A stretch of DNA of 64,000 bases from Candidatus Alistipes stercoravium (GCA_019119615.1 DWWQ01000059.1:1-64000), one strand, 5' to 3'; counted from the first letter of the stretch, positions 29,555 through 39,251 are shown. The notes: generated by a model not told the origin, from the letters alone. Numbers and translations are program-made.

Positions 29555-31228
29555 ATGAAGAACCTTTTGACTCACTGCTTCTGCCCGCTGTTGTGCCTGT
29601 TTGCCTTCACCGGTTGCGCAAACCAGGGTGCCACGGGCTGCGACAGCCGTTCGACGGCGCTCGACGTCGATCTTACGAACCGCCTCTATCCCAAGGTGCA
29701 GACCCCGACCGAATCGCTCGTGGTGGTGAACCTCGCGAAGGACGATATCGAAGGCCAGGTGGCCGCCATCGGCCTGCAGGGTATCATCAACCGCGACAGC
29801 CGCGAGAAGGTCTATGTGATGAACAGCCGCTGCAAGGACAACCACGGCGGCTGGAAGATCGGCCCCACGGCAATGGCCCAGATGGGGCAGTTCTGGCTCG
29901 ACCGGGTCCTCGCCGACATCCCGCAGCAGGTGCTGCCGCTCGACACCACCCGACGCAATCCCGCCTTCCGGGCCCTTGTCGAGCGGTACCGCGACCACAT
30001 CAAGGGCGTGGTGATCTACGATCCCGAACTGGTCGAGGCGACCATCGAGGCGGCGACGACGATCGCCGCGCAGACCGACGCGCTGATCCTCTCTCCGTCG
30101 CTCTACGAGCAGGTGAAATCCTGCGGATTCCCCGTCGTCGAGGATCTCCGGGGCCGCTTCCACAGCAATATCGAGTGTCTGGACTGGCTCATGGAGCACT
30201 ACTTCGAAGGGGCCTGCCACGACGTGGCCTTCACCTGGTCGCACATGACCCTCGACTTCGCCGAGAGCTGGGGCGCTGCCAACAAGGACTATGTGGTGGC
30301 CAACCGCCTGTTCACCTACTTCCTCGACATCCGGATTCCCGAGGAGTGCCACTACTACGAAAATATCGTGAAGCGCTATCCCGCCGGCACGCAGATCATG
30401 GGCTGGACCGACGAGCTGAAGGCCGACAAGCTCTTCGCCGACTACGGCTATGTGATGGTCCCCTTCATCTCGGTGGAGAACATGACCGTCATGTCGTCGT
30501 TCCCCTCCGTGCAGGGCACGCCCATCGAGCCGCGTGCCTATGAGGCCGACCCGAACACGACCTATGTGGCGATGCTCGTGGCCGACGGCGACAACCTGCT
30601 CCACACGATGATCTACGAGCCCTACACGATCGAGGAGTCGGAGCACTTCGGCGAGATTCCCCTGACGTGGGTCATCAATCCGGGCATTGTCGATCTGGCG
30701 CCGCGCGTCTTCACCTGGTACGACCGCGTGCTCAAGGAGGCCGGGCAGGAGATGGCCGCCATGATGGGCGACGGATCGCCCAATACGGACCGTTACAGCG
30801 GCTTTGCCTTCTACTGCGCCCTGGCGCGCCATTATATCGATCAGGCGGGCATCCTCACGATGAAGCAGATGATCGACGGCGAGTCGGTCGCCTGGAACGT
30901 GCAGCCCTACTGCATCGAGGGCGGCTATGCCGGCACGGACTGGCGCGGCATCGAGCCGCACGAGTACCACATGGACCACGAGACGTTCCACATCGGCACG
31001 ACCAACTCGCGGCCCGAGTACCTGGACAAGGCGCTGGCCCGCACGCCCGAGGGCGAGCCCTACTTCCTTTCGGTGATGATCGGCACGGCCAGCGAGGACG
31101 CCCCGACCTACGCCCTGGAGGTGAAGCGCTACCTCGAGTCGCGCAACGACGGCCGCCGCTACGTCTTCGTGCGCACGGCCGACCTGGCGGCGACCTACCG
31201 CGCCTGGAAGGGTCTTCCCGTGATGTAG
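29555..31228 (+). CDS. GxGYxYP-type putative glycosidase lipoprotein
   Basis: Putative surface or periplasmic carbohydrate-active protein. ATG at 29555 gives MKNLLTHCFCPLLCLFAFTGC with a lipobox; an in-frame TTG lies 9 nt upstream. The body resembles the GxGYxYP family of putative glycoside hydrolases: an N-terminal domain beginning YPKVQTPTESLVVVNLA with ATIGLQG-like motif AAIGLQGIINRDSREKVYV, and a C-terminal domain with TYVAMLVADGDNLLHTM and MMGDGSPNTDRYSGFAFY. No family member with a known reaction comes to mind, and catalytic residues cannot be assigned. Position between GH130 and SusC suggests it provides a cleavage the known GHs lack (inference). 557 aa. Confidence 0.7.
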   Translation: MKNLLTHCFCPLLCLFAFTGCANQGATGCDSRSTALDVDLTNRLYPKVQTPTESLVVVNLAKDDIEGQVAAIGLQGIINRDSREKVYVMNSRCKDNHGGWKIGPTAMAQMGQFWLDRVLADIPQQVLPLDTTRRNPAFRALVERYRDHIKGVVIYDPELVEATIEAATTIAAQTDALILSPSLYEQVKSCGFPVVEDLRGRFHSNIECLDWLMEHYFEGACHDVAFTWSHMTLDFAESWGAANKDYVVANRLFTYFLDIRIPEECHYYENIVKRYPAGTQIMGWTDELKADKLFADYGYVMVPFISVENMTVMSSFPSVQGTPIEPRAYEADPNTTYVAMLVADGDNLLHTMIYEPYTIEESEHFGEIPLTWVINPGIVDLAPRVFTWYDRVLKEAGQEMAAMMGDGSPNTDRYSGFAFYCALARHYIDQAGILTMKQMIDGESVAWNVQPYCIEGGYAGTDWRGIEPHEYHMDHETFHIGTTNSRPEYLDKALARTPEGEPYFLSVMIGTASEDAPTYALEVKRYLESRNDGRRYVFVRTADLAATYRAWKGLPVM

Positions 31229-31261
31229 GGCGCAATCCCGAATCGTACGACAACCGCTTTT

Positions 31262-31287
31262 CGGAATATCCCGCAAGGGATGTTCCG
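31262..31287 (+). promoter_or_regulatory. GNRA-capped stem-loop in the leader of the second SusC gene
   Basis: An 11-bp stem (31262-31272 with 31277-31287, one T-G pair) closed by the tetraloop GCAA, located 68 nt upstream of the SusC ATG. No T-run follows, so it is not an intrinsic terminator. It may stabilise or regulate the SusC message (inference). Confidence 0.55.
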
Positions 31288-31354
31288 CGGGGGTTGCTCG
31301 CCGCCCGTATTTCCGAAAAACAACCAACCCAACTTTAACAATTCAAAAAATGCT

Positions 31355-34300
31355 ATGAAAAAAAGCTTGCTCAAATTGGCTTTTGCAGCAATGATAGCGG
31401 TGCTCTGTGTTCCGTTCGCAGGCAGTCGCGCCGTTGCTCAAACCCGCAGTATTGCAGGTACCGTCGTCGATGCGTCGGGCAACCCGGTCGTCGGCGCCGC
31501 CGTAGTCATCGAGGGGACCGCGAAGGGAACCTCGACCGGTCTGGACGGTTCGTTCACGCTCGAAGGGGTGAAGGACGACACGCACCTGACCGTATCGTTC
31601 ATCGGTTACAAGACCCTCACCACGCCGGCCCTCGGGCCGCAGACATCGCTGACGATCACCCTCGAGGAGGATACGCAGATGTTGGACGACGTCGTGGTGA
31701 TCGGTTACGGCGTGCAGCGCAAGAGCGACGTTACGGGCTCGATCGCCTCGATCAAGGAGGATGCGCTGATCAACCGCTCGGTGGAGAATATCCAGCAGGC
31801 CCTGCAGGGCAAGGCGGCCGGCGTATCGGTCTTCTCGGCCTCGGCAGCCCCGAACTCCTCGCCGTCGATCCGTATCCGCGGCTTTTCGTCGAACAGCGCC
31901 GGAGCCACCGACCCGCTCTACATCGTCGATGGTCTGAAGGTCAGCAACATCGGTTACCTTGATCCGTCGTCCGTAGAGTCGATGGAGATCCTCAAGGACG
32001 GTGCCTCGGCCGCCATCTACGGTGCCGAAGCCGGCAACGGCGTGGTGCTCATCACCACGAAGAAGGGCCGCAAGGGTGAGGCCCGCGCCTTCTACGACTT
32101 CACCTACGGCATCACCTCGCTGGCGCGCAAGGCCGACCTGATGAATGCCGAGCAGTATGTGGCCTACCAGACGGCCGCCGGCAACAGCCAGCTCATGGAG
32201 CCCTGGGACGGCGTAACGGATACCGACTGGTTCGACGCCCTCTACGGCGACGGCGGATCGTTCCAGCGCCACACGGCGGGCTTCGAGTCGGCCAACGACA
32301 ACGGTTCGGTCTACGCCTCGCTGTCGTACATGAACAACGACGGTATGTACTACGGCGACAAGGACTGGCTCAAGCGCATCACCTTCCAGCTCAACGGCGA
32401 CTACAAGATCAAGGAGTGGCTCACCTTCACGACCAACAATACGGTCGAGAGTTCGCGCTGGCAGAGCCCCGGCGACGGCATCAACAAGGACTTCAACAGC
32501 TCGCCGTACCTCTACGACCCGCTGCTCAAGCCCTTCTACGACAAGGATAACCTCCCGGCCTACATGCAGGATCTGATCGCCACGCAGGGCGACGACATGA
32601 TGATGAAGAACGAGGAAGGCGACTACGCCGGCGTTCCCTTCACGGCCAAGGACAAGACGAGCCCCATGACGTGGTACTACAGCGGCGAGGGCCACCACAA
32701 GAGCTTCGCCATCCGCGGCGCCTCTTCGGTGATCCTCTCGCCCTTCAAGGGCTTTACCTTCACCTCGCGCGTGGGCTACCGTCTCGAGTCGTCGAACTAC
32801 GACTACTACGGCGTGCCCTTCTACGAGGCCGTCTCGTCGCGTACGACGCCCTACATCGAGGGCAAGACCGACATGACGCGCTTCTATCAGTGGGAGAACT
32901 TCGCCAACTACAACCGCACCTTCGGCAAGCACGCCGTGGTGGCGATGGTCGGTATGTCGTGGCAGTACAACTGGTATAACTTTACCTCGGCCAACGCCAA
33001 CGGCCTGACCAATACGGCCGACAATTTCCACTACCTGAACTTTGCCGCGGCCGATGCCGTGAAGGGTGTCGGCGGTGAGGTCAGCGAGACGGCGAGCCTG
33101 AGCTACTTCGGACGTGTAGGCTACACCTACGACGACCGTTACAGCCTGATGTTCAATTTCCGCGCCGACGCCTACGACCTTTCGAAACTCTCGCGCGAGG
33201 CCCGCTGGGGTTACTTCCCCTCGGTATCGGCCGGATGGACCGTCTCGAACGAGTCGTTCCTGCGCGACGTGGATCCCAAGATCCTCTCGTTCCTCAAGGT
33301 CCGCGCCTCGTACGGTGTGAATGGCAACGTCAATGTGCTGGGCGGCTACCGCTACCGTTCGTCGATGAACGTTACGGACTACTACCCGATGGGCGGGCAG
33401 CTGCTCCCGACCATCACGCCTTCGGACGTGCTGGCCAACCCCTCGCTCGAGTGGGAGGAGTCGAAGCAGTTCGACCTGGGTATCGACGCCCGCTTCCTGA
33501 ACAACCGCCTCTCGTTCACGATGGACTTCTTCAACAAGAACACCACGGGCCAGCTGGTTACGATGACCGCCCCGATCTCGACGGGAACGACGTCGGTAAC
33601 GCGCAATGTGGGCCTGGTGAACAACCACGGCTTCGAGTTCGAGCTCGGCTGGCAGGATCAGGTCGGCGAGTTCTCCTACAGCGTCAATGCCAACCTTGCG
33701 ACGCTGAAGACGCGCGTCAAGGAGTTGGAGGGCGACCGCATCTGGAGCGGCGACATGGTGGTTTTCGATGTCGATAAGCCCGTATGGAGCTACTACGGCT
33801 GGAAATACCTGGGTGTGAATGCCGAGGACGGCAGCGCCATCTACTACGACAAGGACCAGAACGGCACGATCGACGACCAGGACAAGGTCTACCTCGGTAC
33901 GCCGATTCCCGACTTCACCTACGGCATCACGGTGAACCTGGCCTGGAAGGGCTTCGACTTCACGCTCTTCGGCAGCGGCTCGCACGGCAACAAGCTGCTC
34001 TACTATGTGGGCGCGACGCCGCAGGCCAACCGTCCCGCCGAGCTGTGGACCCAGTCGTGGGATGCCGTGGGCGCCGGTGCGAAGTACCCGCATCCCGACC
34101 CGAACGGCGACACGCACTTCTCGAAGTCGGACATGTACCTCAAGAGCGGTTCGTACTTCAAGATCAAGCAGTTGCAGCTGGGTTACACGCTGCCCGCATC
34201 GCTGACCCGGAAATTTGCCGTATCGCGTCTGCGCGTCTATGTGTCGCTCGACAACTTCTTCTGCTTCTCGCCCTACTGGGGTATGGATCCCGAGGCGGTG

Positions 34301-34384
34301 AACGCCACCTCGGCCATGGGTGCCGACTACGGCAACTACCCGACGCCGAAGACCCTGACTTTCGGAGCCAACCTTTCGTTCTAA
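31355..34384 (+). CDS. SusC-like TonB-dependent transporter of the mannose-rich PUL
   Basis: Outer-membrane importer. ATG at 31355 gives the signal peptide MKKSLLKLAFAAMIAVLCVP...AVAQ; the frame is open further upstream but without export features. Domains: carboxypeptidase-regulatory-like (about 33-110, IAGTVVDASGNPVVGAAVVI), TonB-box-like LDDVVVIGYGVQRKSDVTGS, plug (IRIRGFSSNSAGATDPLYIVDG; AAIYGAEAGNGVVLITTKK), and the barrel ending in TFGANLSF. 1009 aa. It follows the GxGYxYP-like gene by 126 nt containing a stem-loop and precedes SusD by 21 nt. Substrate is inferred from the neighbouring GH130, GH92 and GH38 genes. Confidence 0.95.
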   Translation: MKKSLLKLAFAAMIAVLCVPFAGSRAVAQTRSIAGTVVDASGNPVVGAAVVIEGTAKGTSTGLDGSFTLEGVKDDTHLTVSFIGYKTLTTPALGPQTSLTITLEEDTQMLDDVVVIGYGVQRKSDVTGSIASIKEDALINRSVENIQQALQGKAAGVSVFSASAAPNSSPSIRIRGFSSNSAGATDPLYIVDGLKVSNIGYLDPSSVESMEILKDGASAAIYGAEAGNGVVLITTKKGRKGEARAFYDFTYGITSLARKADLMNAEQYVAYQTAAGNSQLMEPWDGVTDTDWFDALYGDGGSFQRHTAGFESANDNGSVYASLSYMNNDGMYYGDKDWLKRITFQLNGDYKIKEWLTFTTNNTVESSRWQSPGDGINKDFNSSPYLYDPLLKPFYDKDNLPAYMQDLIATQGDDMMMKNEEGDYAGVPFTAKDKTSPMTWYYSGEGHHKSFAIRGASSVILSPFKGFTFTSRVGYRLESSNYDYYGVPFYEAVSSRTTPYIEGKTDMTRFYQWENFANYNRTFGKHAVVAMVGMSWQYNWYNFTSANANGLTNTADNFHYLNFAAADAVKGVGGEVSETASLSYFGRVGYTYDDRYSLMFNFRADAYDLSKLSREARWGYFPSVSAGWTVSNESFLRDVDPKILSFLKVRASYGVNGNVNVLGGYRYRSSMNVTDYYPMGGQLLPTITPSDVLANPSLEWEESKQFDLGIDARFLNNRLSFTMDFFNKNTTGQLVTMTAPISTGTTSVTRNVGLVNNHGFEFELGWQDQVGEFSYSVNANLATLKTRVKELEGDRIWSGDMVVFDVDKPVWSYYGWKYLGVNAEDGSAIYYDKDQNGTIDDQDKVYLGTPIPDFTYGITVNLAWKGFDFTLFGSGSHGNKLLYYVGATPQANRPAELWTQSWDAVGAGAKYPHPDPNGDTHFSKSDMYLKSGSYFKIKQLQLGYTLPASLTRKFAVSRLRVYVSLDNFFCFSPYWGMDPEAVNATSAMGADYGNYPTPKTLTFGANLSF

Positions 34385-34405
34385 CCCAATAACCTTACGA
34401 CAACG

Positions 34406-36220
34406 ATGAAAAAGCATATTATAGCATTTGCGGGACTGCTTGCCGGAGCCCTGATGTCCGTCTCCTGCTCGCAGGACCTGCTCGATTTCGAGCAGCACGG
34501 CGTCATGGAGGTCGATAAGACCTACGCCGAGGCCGACGACCAGACGGCCCAGCAGCTCATAGCCAACGTATACGTCCGTGTGAAGTACCTGATGATGGGC
34601 GACTGGGGCGTACATTACATTGCCACGACGTCGGCCAAGACGGCCGAGTGCTGGCCCGGCGGTTCGGGACCGAACGACGGTGTGGATTACCTGCGGATGG
34701 CCATGATGGTCGATGATCAGGAGAACTCCGCCTACAAGGAGATGTATTCGCGCCTGTACCAGATCATCTACAAGTGCAACATGATCGTCGATAAGCTCAA
34801 CTCCGGATCGGACGAGCGCAAGCGGGTGATCGGCGAGGCGAAGGCGTGGCGTGCCTGGGCCATGGCACGTCTGACGCAGCTGTGGGGCTCGGCGCCGCTG
34901 GTGGACCATGTGCTCGACGGCATCAACTATTCGTTCTATCCCGGCAACTCGGATCCCGAGAAGAACTGGGAGTGGATCATGCAGCAGTTCGACGAGGCGG
35001 CCGAGGTGCTTCCCTCGAAGAGCGGTCTGGGCGGTCAGCGGGCCATCGGCGGCCGCTGGACGGCCGAGGCCTGCTACGCCTACAAGGCCCAGGGCTACAT
35101 GTGGCGCGGCGACTACGCCCATGCGAAGACCGAGCTGGCGAAGGTCATCAACTCGGGCAAGTACGATCTGTGGACCGGCACGGCGACGATGGGCCCCTCG
35201 AGCTACGGACAGAACATGCAGCTCAACAAGTCGAAGAACGCCGCAACATGGAAGGACGGCAGCGAGAGCTACGAGTACCTGACCCTCTACCGGGCCGAGG
35301 CGGATTTCTGCGACGAGTTCCTCCTGGAGCTCGACATCGACGGCGACGCCACGACGATCGAGAATACGGAGCCCTACTGGTTCCGCGCCTACATGAACTG
35401 GCGTTACGACGAGATCAACAAGCCGGGCAACCTCACGCCGCAGGACGGCTGGGGCTTCATCACCCCGACGCGGTCGTTCGCCATGGCCTTTGCGCGCCAC
35501 GACGGCAACAGCATCCGCCGGCGTGCCAACATCGCCACCTACAGCGAGGTGTACCACGACTTCCCCTATGAGAATGTCGATGTGCGCGGCGTGATGTCGT
35601 CGATGCTCTACGGCAACGAGGGTTACTTCCGCATGAAGTACTACGACTTCCTCGACGATGCCGAGCCGACGCGCTACGCCTCGGGCAACACGAAGGGCAA
35701 CATGACCAACTTCCCGCTGATGCGTTACGCCGACGTGTTGCTCATGTACGCCGAGGCGTGCTGCCTCTCGGGCGAGGGCACGGCCAACATCTCGGGCCTC
35801 GAGGCGCTGAACAAGGTGCGCCGGCGTGCCGGGCTGACGGATGCTCCCGCGCTCGACATGGACAATGACGAGTACGGCATCAAGGCCGAGCGCCGTTTCG
35901 AACTCTGGCTCGACGACTGCGACCGCTACGTCGATCTGATCCGCTGGGGCGACTACAAGGATTTCATCACCACCACCGACGAGACGACCTCGGATGCCGG
36001 CCACGGCGTAGGTCCCCACTGGGCCGTCGATTGCGCCTGGCTCGTGGGCCTGAAGGATCCCGATCTGCGGACGGATGACCCGACGGATCTGAGCAACTAC
36101 GAGGTGCGCTACGACCCGCAGTCCACGCGCGGAACGTGGAGCGACCGTCTCTACCTGTGGCCGTTCCCCTATGCCGAGCTGACGCAGAATCCCAACCTGG
36201 TGCAGAACGCGGGCTGGTAG
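34406..36220 (+). CDS. SusD-like glycan-binding lipoprotein of the mannose-rich PUL
   Basis: Surface lipoprotein partner of the preceding SusC. Signal MKKHIIAFAGLLAGALMSVSC with lipobox, then SQDLLDFEQHG, typical for SusD. TPR-like helices about 45-170 (NVYVRVKYLMM; RVIGEAKAWRAWAMARLTQLWG). C-terminal SusD signature FPLMRYADVLLMYAEACCLSG and KAERRFELWLDDCDRYVDLIRWGDY. 604 aa. Last gene of the four-gene operon; an intrinsic terminator follows at 36270-36324. Confidence 0.96.
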   Translation: MKKHIIAFAGLLAGALMSVSCSQDLLDFEQHGVMEVDKTYAEADDQTAQQLIANVYVRVKYLMMGDWGVHYIATTSAKTAECWPGGSGPNDGVDYLRMAMMVDDQENSAYKEMYSRLYQIIYKCNMIVDKLNSGSDERKRVIGEAKAWRAWAMARLTQLWGSAPLVDHVLDGINYSFYPGNSDPEKNWEWIMQQFDEAAEVLPSKSGLGGQRAIGGRWTAEACYAYKAQGYMWRGDYAHAKTELAKVINSGKYDLWTGTATMGPSSYGQNMQLNKSKNAATWKDGSESYEYLTLYRAEADFCDEFLLELDIDGDATTIENTEPYWFRAYMNWRYDEINKPGNLTPQDGWGFITPTRSFAMAFARHDGNSIRRRANIATYSEVYHDFPYENVDVRGVMSSMLYGNEGYFRMKYYDFLDDAEPTRYASGNTKGNMTNFPLMRYADVLLMYAEACCLSGEGTANISGLEALNKVRRRAGLTDAPALDMDNDEYGIKAERRFELWLDDCDRYVDLIRWGDYKDFITTTDETTSDAGHGVGPHWAVDCAWLVGLKDPDLRTDDPTDLSNYEVRYDPQSTRGTWSDRLYLWPFPYAELTQNPNLVQNAGW

Positions 36221-36269
36221 CGGATCCCGCTCCGCGCGGGATTTCCGCGCGGGGTGCCGCAAGTATTGT

Positions 36270-36324
36270 CCGGCGACGGCTGCGGGGTGTTCCGACACTT
36301 CGTGCGGCCGTCGCCGGCCTTTTT
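36270..36324 (+). terminator. Intrinsic terminator after SusD
   Basis: A perfect 11-bp stem, CCGGCGACGGC (36270-36280) with GCCGTCGCCGG (36307-36317), a 26-nt loop, then CC and five Ts. A second, 8-bp hairpin (36332-36339 with 36350-36357) follows without a T-run. It closes the GH130-SusD operon. Confidence 0.8.
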
Positions 36325-36413
36325 GACCGATCCGGAGGCTTCTGACCGGGCCTCCGGGTACAAGAAATGCCGGGCGGAGAGCCGCAGCCGGCCCGGTCCC
36401 GGCGGAATCCCGG

Positions 36414-36440
36414 ACAACCTGAAAATACAACCTGAAAAAT
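36414..36440 (+). repeat. Two-copy tandem repeat before the SGNH start
   Basis: ACAACCTGAAAAT (36414-36426) is followed directly by ACAACCTGAAAAAT (36427-36440), 9 nt before the ATG at 36449. It is an A-rich leader repeat of unknown meaning. Confidence 0.6.
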
Positions 36441-36448
36441 ACGACGCT

Positions 36449-37168
36449 ATGAAAAAATGGATCACATGCTGCGTGCTCGGCCTGCTGCTGGCCGGTGCCG
36501 CACAGGCACAGAACTATTCGGACCTGCTCTACCGCGACTGGGCGGGTCTGCGGGCCTATGCCCAGGTGAACCGGACGCTCACCGAGCGTCCCGAGGTGGT
36601 CTTCATGGGCAATTCGATCACCGAGGGGTGGTTCAACCAGCATCCCGACTTTTTCCGGAGGAACAACTTCGCCGGCCGCGGCATCGGCGGCCAGACCTCC
36701 TCGGAGATGCTCGTGCGTTTCCGCCAGGATGTCATCAACCTGCACCCCGAGGTGGTGGCGATCCTCTCGGGTACGAACGACATTGCGATGAACAACGGCT
36801 ACATCGCGCTGGAAAACACCTTCCAGAACATCGTCTCGATGTGCGAGCTGGCGCGTTTCAACAACATCAAGGTGCTGCTCTGCTCGGTAACGCCCGCCAC
36901 GGGCTTCGGATGGCGGCCGCAGGTGGACCCGCGGCCGCTCATCCCGCAGCTCAACAGGATGCTGCGCGAGTATGCCGAGGCGACCGACGGCGTGGAGTGG
37001 GTCGATTACTTCTCGGCGCTGGCCGATGCCGACAACGGCCTGCGTGCGGAGTATTCGCCCGAGGGGTGCCACCCCAACGGCGAGGGGTACAAGGTCATGG
37101 AGCGGATCCTCGTCAGGGCGCTCCGTGCGCTCACCGGCTCCGACCGCGACTATTTCGTCTATGAGTAG
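36449..37168 (+). CDS. SGNH/GDSL hydrolase (acetylesterase-like)
   Basis: Probable periplasmic glycan O-acetylesterase. Signal MKKWITCCVLGLLLAGAAQAQ from ATG 36449; the frame is open further upstream, but that segment has no signal and overlaps the terminator. SGNH blocks: S56 in VFMGNSITEGW, Gly in GRGIGGQTSSEM, Asn in LSGTNDIAM and H208 in EGCHPNGEGY. The residue three before the His is Glu, where Asp is more usual. 239 aa is a normal size. It precedes the SASA esterase gene by 59 nt. With that esterase and the SGNH at 44.9 kb it suggests that the target glycan is acylated (inference). Confidence 0.88.
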   Translation: MKKWITCCVLGLLLAGAAQAQNYSDLLYRDWAGLRAYAQVNRTLTERPEVVFMGNSITEGWFNQHPDFFRRNNFAGRGIGGQTSSEMLVRFRQDVINLHPEVVAILSGTNDIAMNNGYIALENTFQNIVSMCELARFNNIKVLLCSVTPATGFGWRPQVDPRPLIPQLNRMLREYAEATDGVEWVDYFSALADADNGLRAEYSPEGCHPNGEGYKVMERILVRALRALTGSDRDYFVYE

Positions 37169-37178
37169 GCCCCGGAGT

Positions 37179-37210
37179 CTTGTCCGGGCTGCCGCCGATG
37201 GTTATATTTG
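37179..37210 (+). promoter_or_regulatory. Promoter of the SASA esterase gene
   Basis: CTTG (37179-37182), 20-nt spacer, exact -7 box TATATTTG (37203-37210). Predicted transcription starts near 37217, 11 nt before the ATG at 37228, which supports that start over any upstream codon. Confidence 0.6.
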
Positions 37211-37227
37211 TAAAAAATTTGCATGCG

Positions 37228-39207
37228 ATGATACGAATGGGTAAACTCCTTCTTTTCGTGCTGGCGGGGCTGCTGCCCCTCCGGCTGCTGGCCGACGTGA
37301 AGCTCCCGGCCATCTTTACCGACAACATGGTGCTGCAGCGCGAGAGCGACGTGAAGCTCTGGGGCACGGCAGCACCCGACCGTACCGTGCGGATCACCAC
37401 TTCGTGGGACGGCGCCCGCTATGAGGTGCCCTCGGATGCCGAAGGGCGCTGGACAGCGACGGTCCGGACCCCCGAGGCGGGCGGCCCCCATACGGTAACG
37501 CTGACCGACGGACGCCATCCCGTCACGTTGAGCAACGTGCTCATCGGCGAGGTGTGGATCTGCTCCGGACAGTCGAACATGGAGATGCGCGTGGGCGACC
37601 GCGTAACGGGCATGGAGCAGGAGCTCGCCGAGGCCGAAGGCTACCCGGAGATCCGCCTGCTGCATATCGACAACACGACGAGTCCCATGCCGCTTGACGA
37701 TGCGAAGGTGCGCGACGGCGGGTGGCAGGTCTGCTCGGCGGAGCGTGTCCGCGACTTCTCGGCCACGGGCTACTTCTTCGGCAAGGAGCTGCACCGTGAG
37801 CTCGGGGTGCCCGTGGGTCTGATCGAGACCTGCTGGGGCGGCACGCTGGCCGAGGCGTGGACCTCGGGGGATGCGCTCTGCGACATCCCGGCCTTCCGCG
37901 GGCGGGTGGAGAAGGCGCGGACGCTTCCCTCCTCTGCCGAGGAGCGCACGCGGATCTTCCACGAGGATATCGACCGCTGGCGCGACGACATGGCGGCCGT
38001 CGATCCGGGCTTCCGCGGGGGTGAACCCTACTGGTCGCTGACCGCGTTCGACGACACGGCATGGGGTGAGATCCAGGCTCCGGGCTTTGTGCAGCACCAG
38101 GGCCTCGACGGCTTCAGCGGCTTCCTGTGGATGCGCCGCACGGTGGAGATTCCCGCCTCGTGGGCCGGCAAGGAGCTGACGCTGGAGCTGGCGGTCATCG
38201 ACGACAACGACTTCACCTATTTCGACGGCGTGGAGGTCGGACACACCGAAGGGTGCATGGCCTTCCGCCGCTACACCGTGCCGGCCTCGCTGGTCAAGGC
38301 GGGCCGCGCGACGATCGCCGTGCGCGTCATGGACACGGGCGGCCTGGGCGGCATCTTCGGCGATCCGAAGAGCATGGCGCTCCGCACGCCCGACGGCGAC
38401 GTGCTGCCGCTGGCCGGCGCGTGGAAATACCACGTCGGACTGGGGCTGGGCGAGGCGCCCGAGCTGCCGGTCAATACCGCCACGGAGCCCAACTTCCCGT
38501 CGTTCCTCTACAACGCGATGATCCATCCGCTCGTGGGCTACGGCATCCGGGGCGCGATCTGGTACCAGGGCGAGGCCAACGTGGCGCGCGCCGCGCAGTA
38601 CGGCGACCTGCTGCCGCTGATGATCCGCGACTGGCGCAACCGCTGGGGGAATGACTTCCCCTTCTACATCGTCCAGCTGGCCAACTACATGAAGGTGCAG
38701 GAGGGCCCCGAGGAGTCGGAGTGGGCCGAGCTGCGCGAGGCCCAGACGAAGACGCTGCGCCTCGAGAATACGGGTATGGCGGTCATCATCGACATCGGCG
38801 ATGCGGACGACATCCACCCGAAGAACAAGCCCGAGGTGGGCCGGCGCCTGGCGCTGCAGGCCCTTGCGAAGACCTACGGACGGCCGGTTCTCTGCTCGGG
38901 TCCCGTGTATGCGGGCTGCACGCTCGGCAACGGTGAGATCCGCATCCGCTTCTCGCAGACCGACGGCGGATTGAAGACGGCGGACGGCGGCGTTGTCAAG
39001 GGCTTCTGCATCGCCGGGGGCGACCACCGCTTCCACATGGCCGAGGCGCGCATCGAGGGCGACCAGGTCATCGTCCGCTCGCCGGAGGTGGCCTACCCCG
39101 TGGCCGTGCGCTACGCCTGGGCGAACAACCCGGTCTGCAACCTGACGAACGGCACGGGACTGCCGGCCGGCCCGTTCCGTACGGACGACTGGACGGACGG
39201 CAAATAG
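37228..39207 (+). CDS. SASA-family sialate O-acetylesterase-like enzyme
   Basis: Probable periplasmic carbohydrate esterase. Signal MIRMGKLLLFVLAGLLPLRLLA. N-terminal Ig-like domain about 25-110 (LPAIFTDNMVLQRESDVKLWG), then the SASA fold with nucleophile S116 in CSGQSNME and D527/H530 in DDIHPKNK. A galactose-binding-like jelly roll is inserted at about 265-400 (WMRRTVEIPASWAGKELTLEL). IRGAIWYQGEANV is the conserved block after the insert. 659 aa matches Bacteroidota 9-O-acetylesterase-like proteins. No sialidase is near, so the acetyl groups may be on mannose or other sugars (inference). Confidence 0.9.
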   Translation: MIRMGKLLLFVLAGLLPLRLLADVKLPAIFTDNMVLQRESDVKLWGTAAPDRTVRITTSWDGARYEVPSDAEGRWTATVRTPEAGGPHTVTLTDGRHPVTLSNVLIGEVWICSGQSNMEMRVGDRVTGMEQELAEAEGYPEIRLLHIDNTTSPMPLDDAKVRDGGWQVCSAERVRDFSATGYFFGKELHRELGVPVGLIETCWGGTLAEAWTSGDALCDIPAFRGRVEKARTLPSSAEERTRIFHEDIDRWRDDMAAVDPGFRGGEPYWSLTAFDDTAWGEIQAPGFVQHQGLDGFSGFLWMRRTVEIPASWAGKELTLELAVIDDNDFTYFDGVEVGHTEGCMAFRRYTVPASLVKAGRATIAVRVMDTGGLGGIFGDPKSMALRTPDGDVLPLAGAWKYHVGLGLGEAPELPVNTATEPNFPSFLYNAMIHPLVGYGIRGAIWYQGEANVARAAQYGDLLPLMIRDWRNRWGNDFPFYIVQLANYMKVQEGPEESEWAELREAQTKTLRLENTGMAVIIDIGDADDIHPKNKPEVGRRLALQALAKTYGRPVLCSGPVYAGCTLGNGEIRIRFSQTDGGLKTADGGVVKGFCIAGGDHRFHMAEARIEGDQVIVRSPEVAYPVAVRYAWANNPVCNLTNGTGLPAGPFRTDDWTDGK

Positions 39208-39220
39208 GCCGCGCCGGAGG

Positions 39221-39251
39221 TTTCGCGATTCGGCGGAAACGATTATCTTTG
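39221..39251 (+). promoter_or_regulatory. Promoter of the HTCS gene
   Basis: TTTC (39221-39224), 19-nt spacer, exact -7 box TATCTTTG (39244-39251), 22 nt before the ATG at 39274. Confidence 0.6.
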
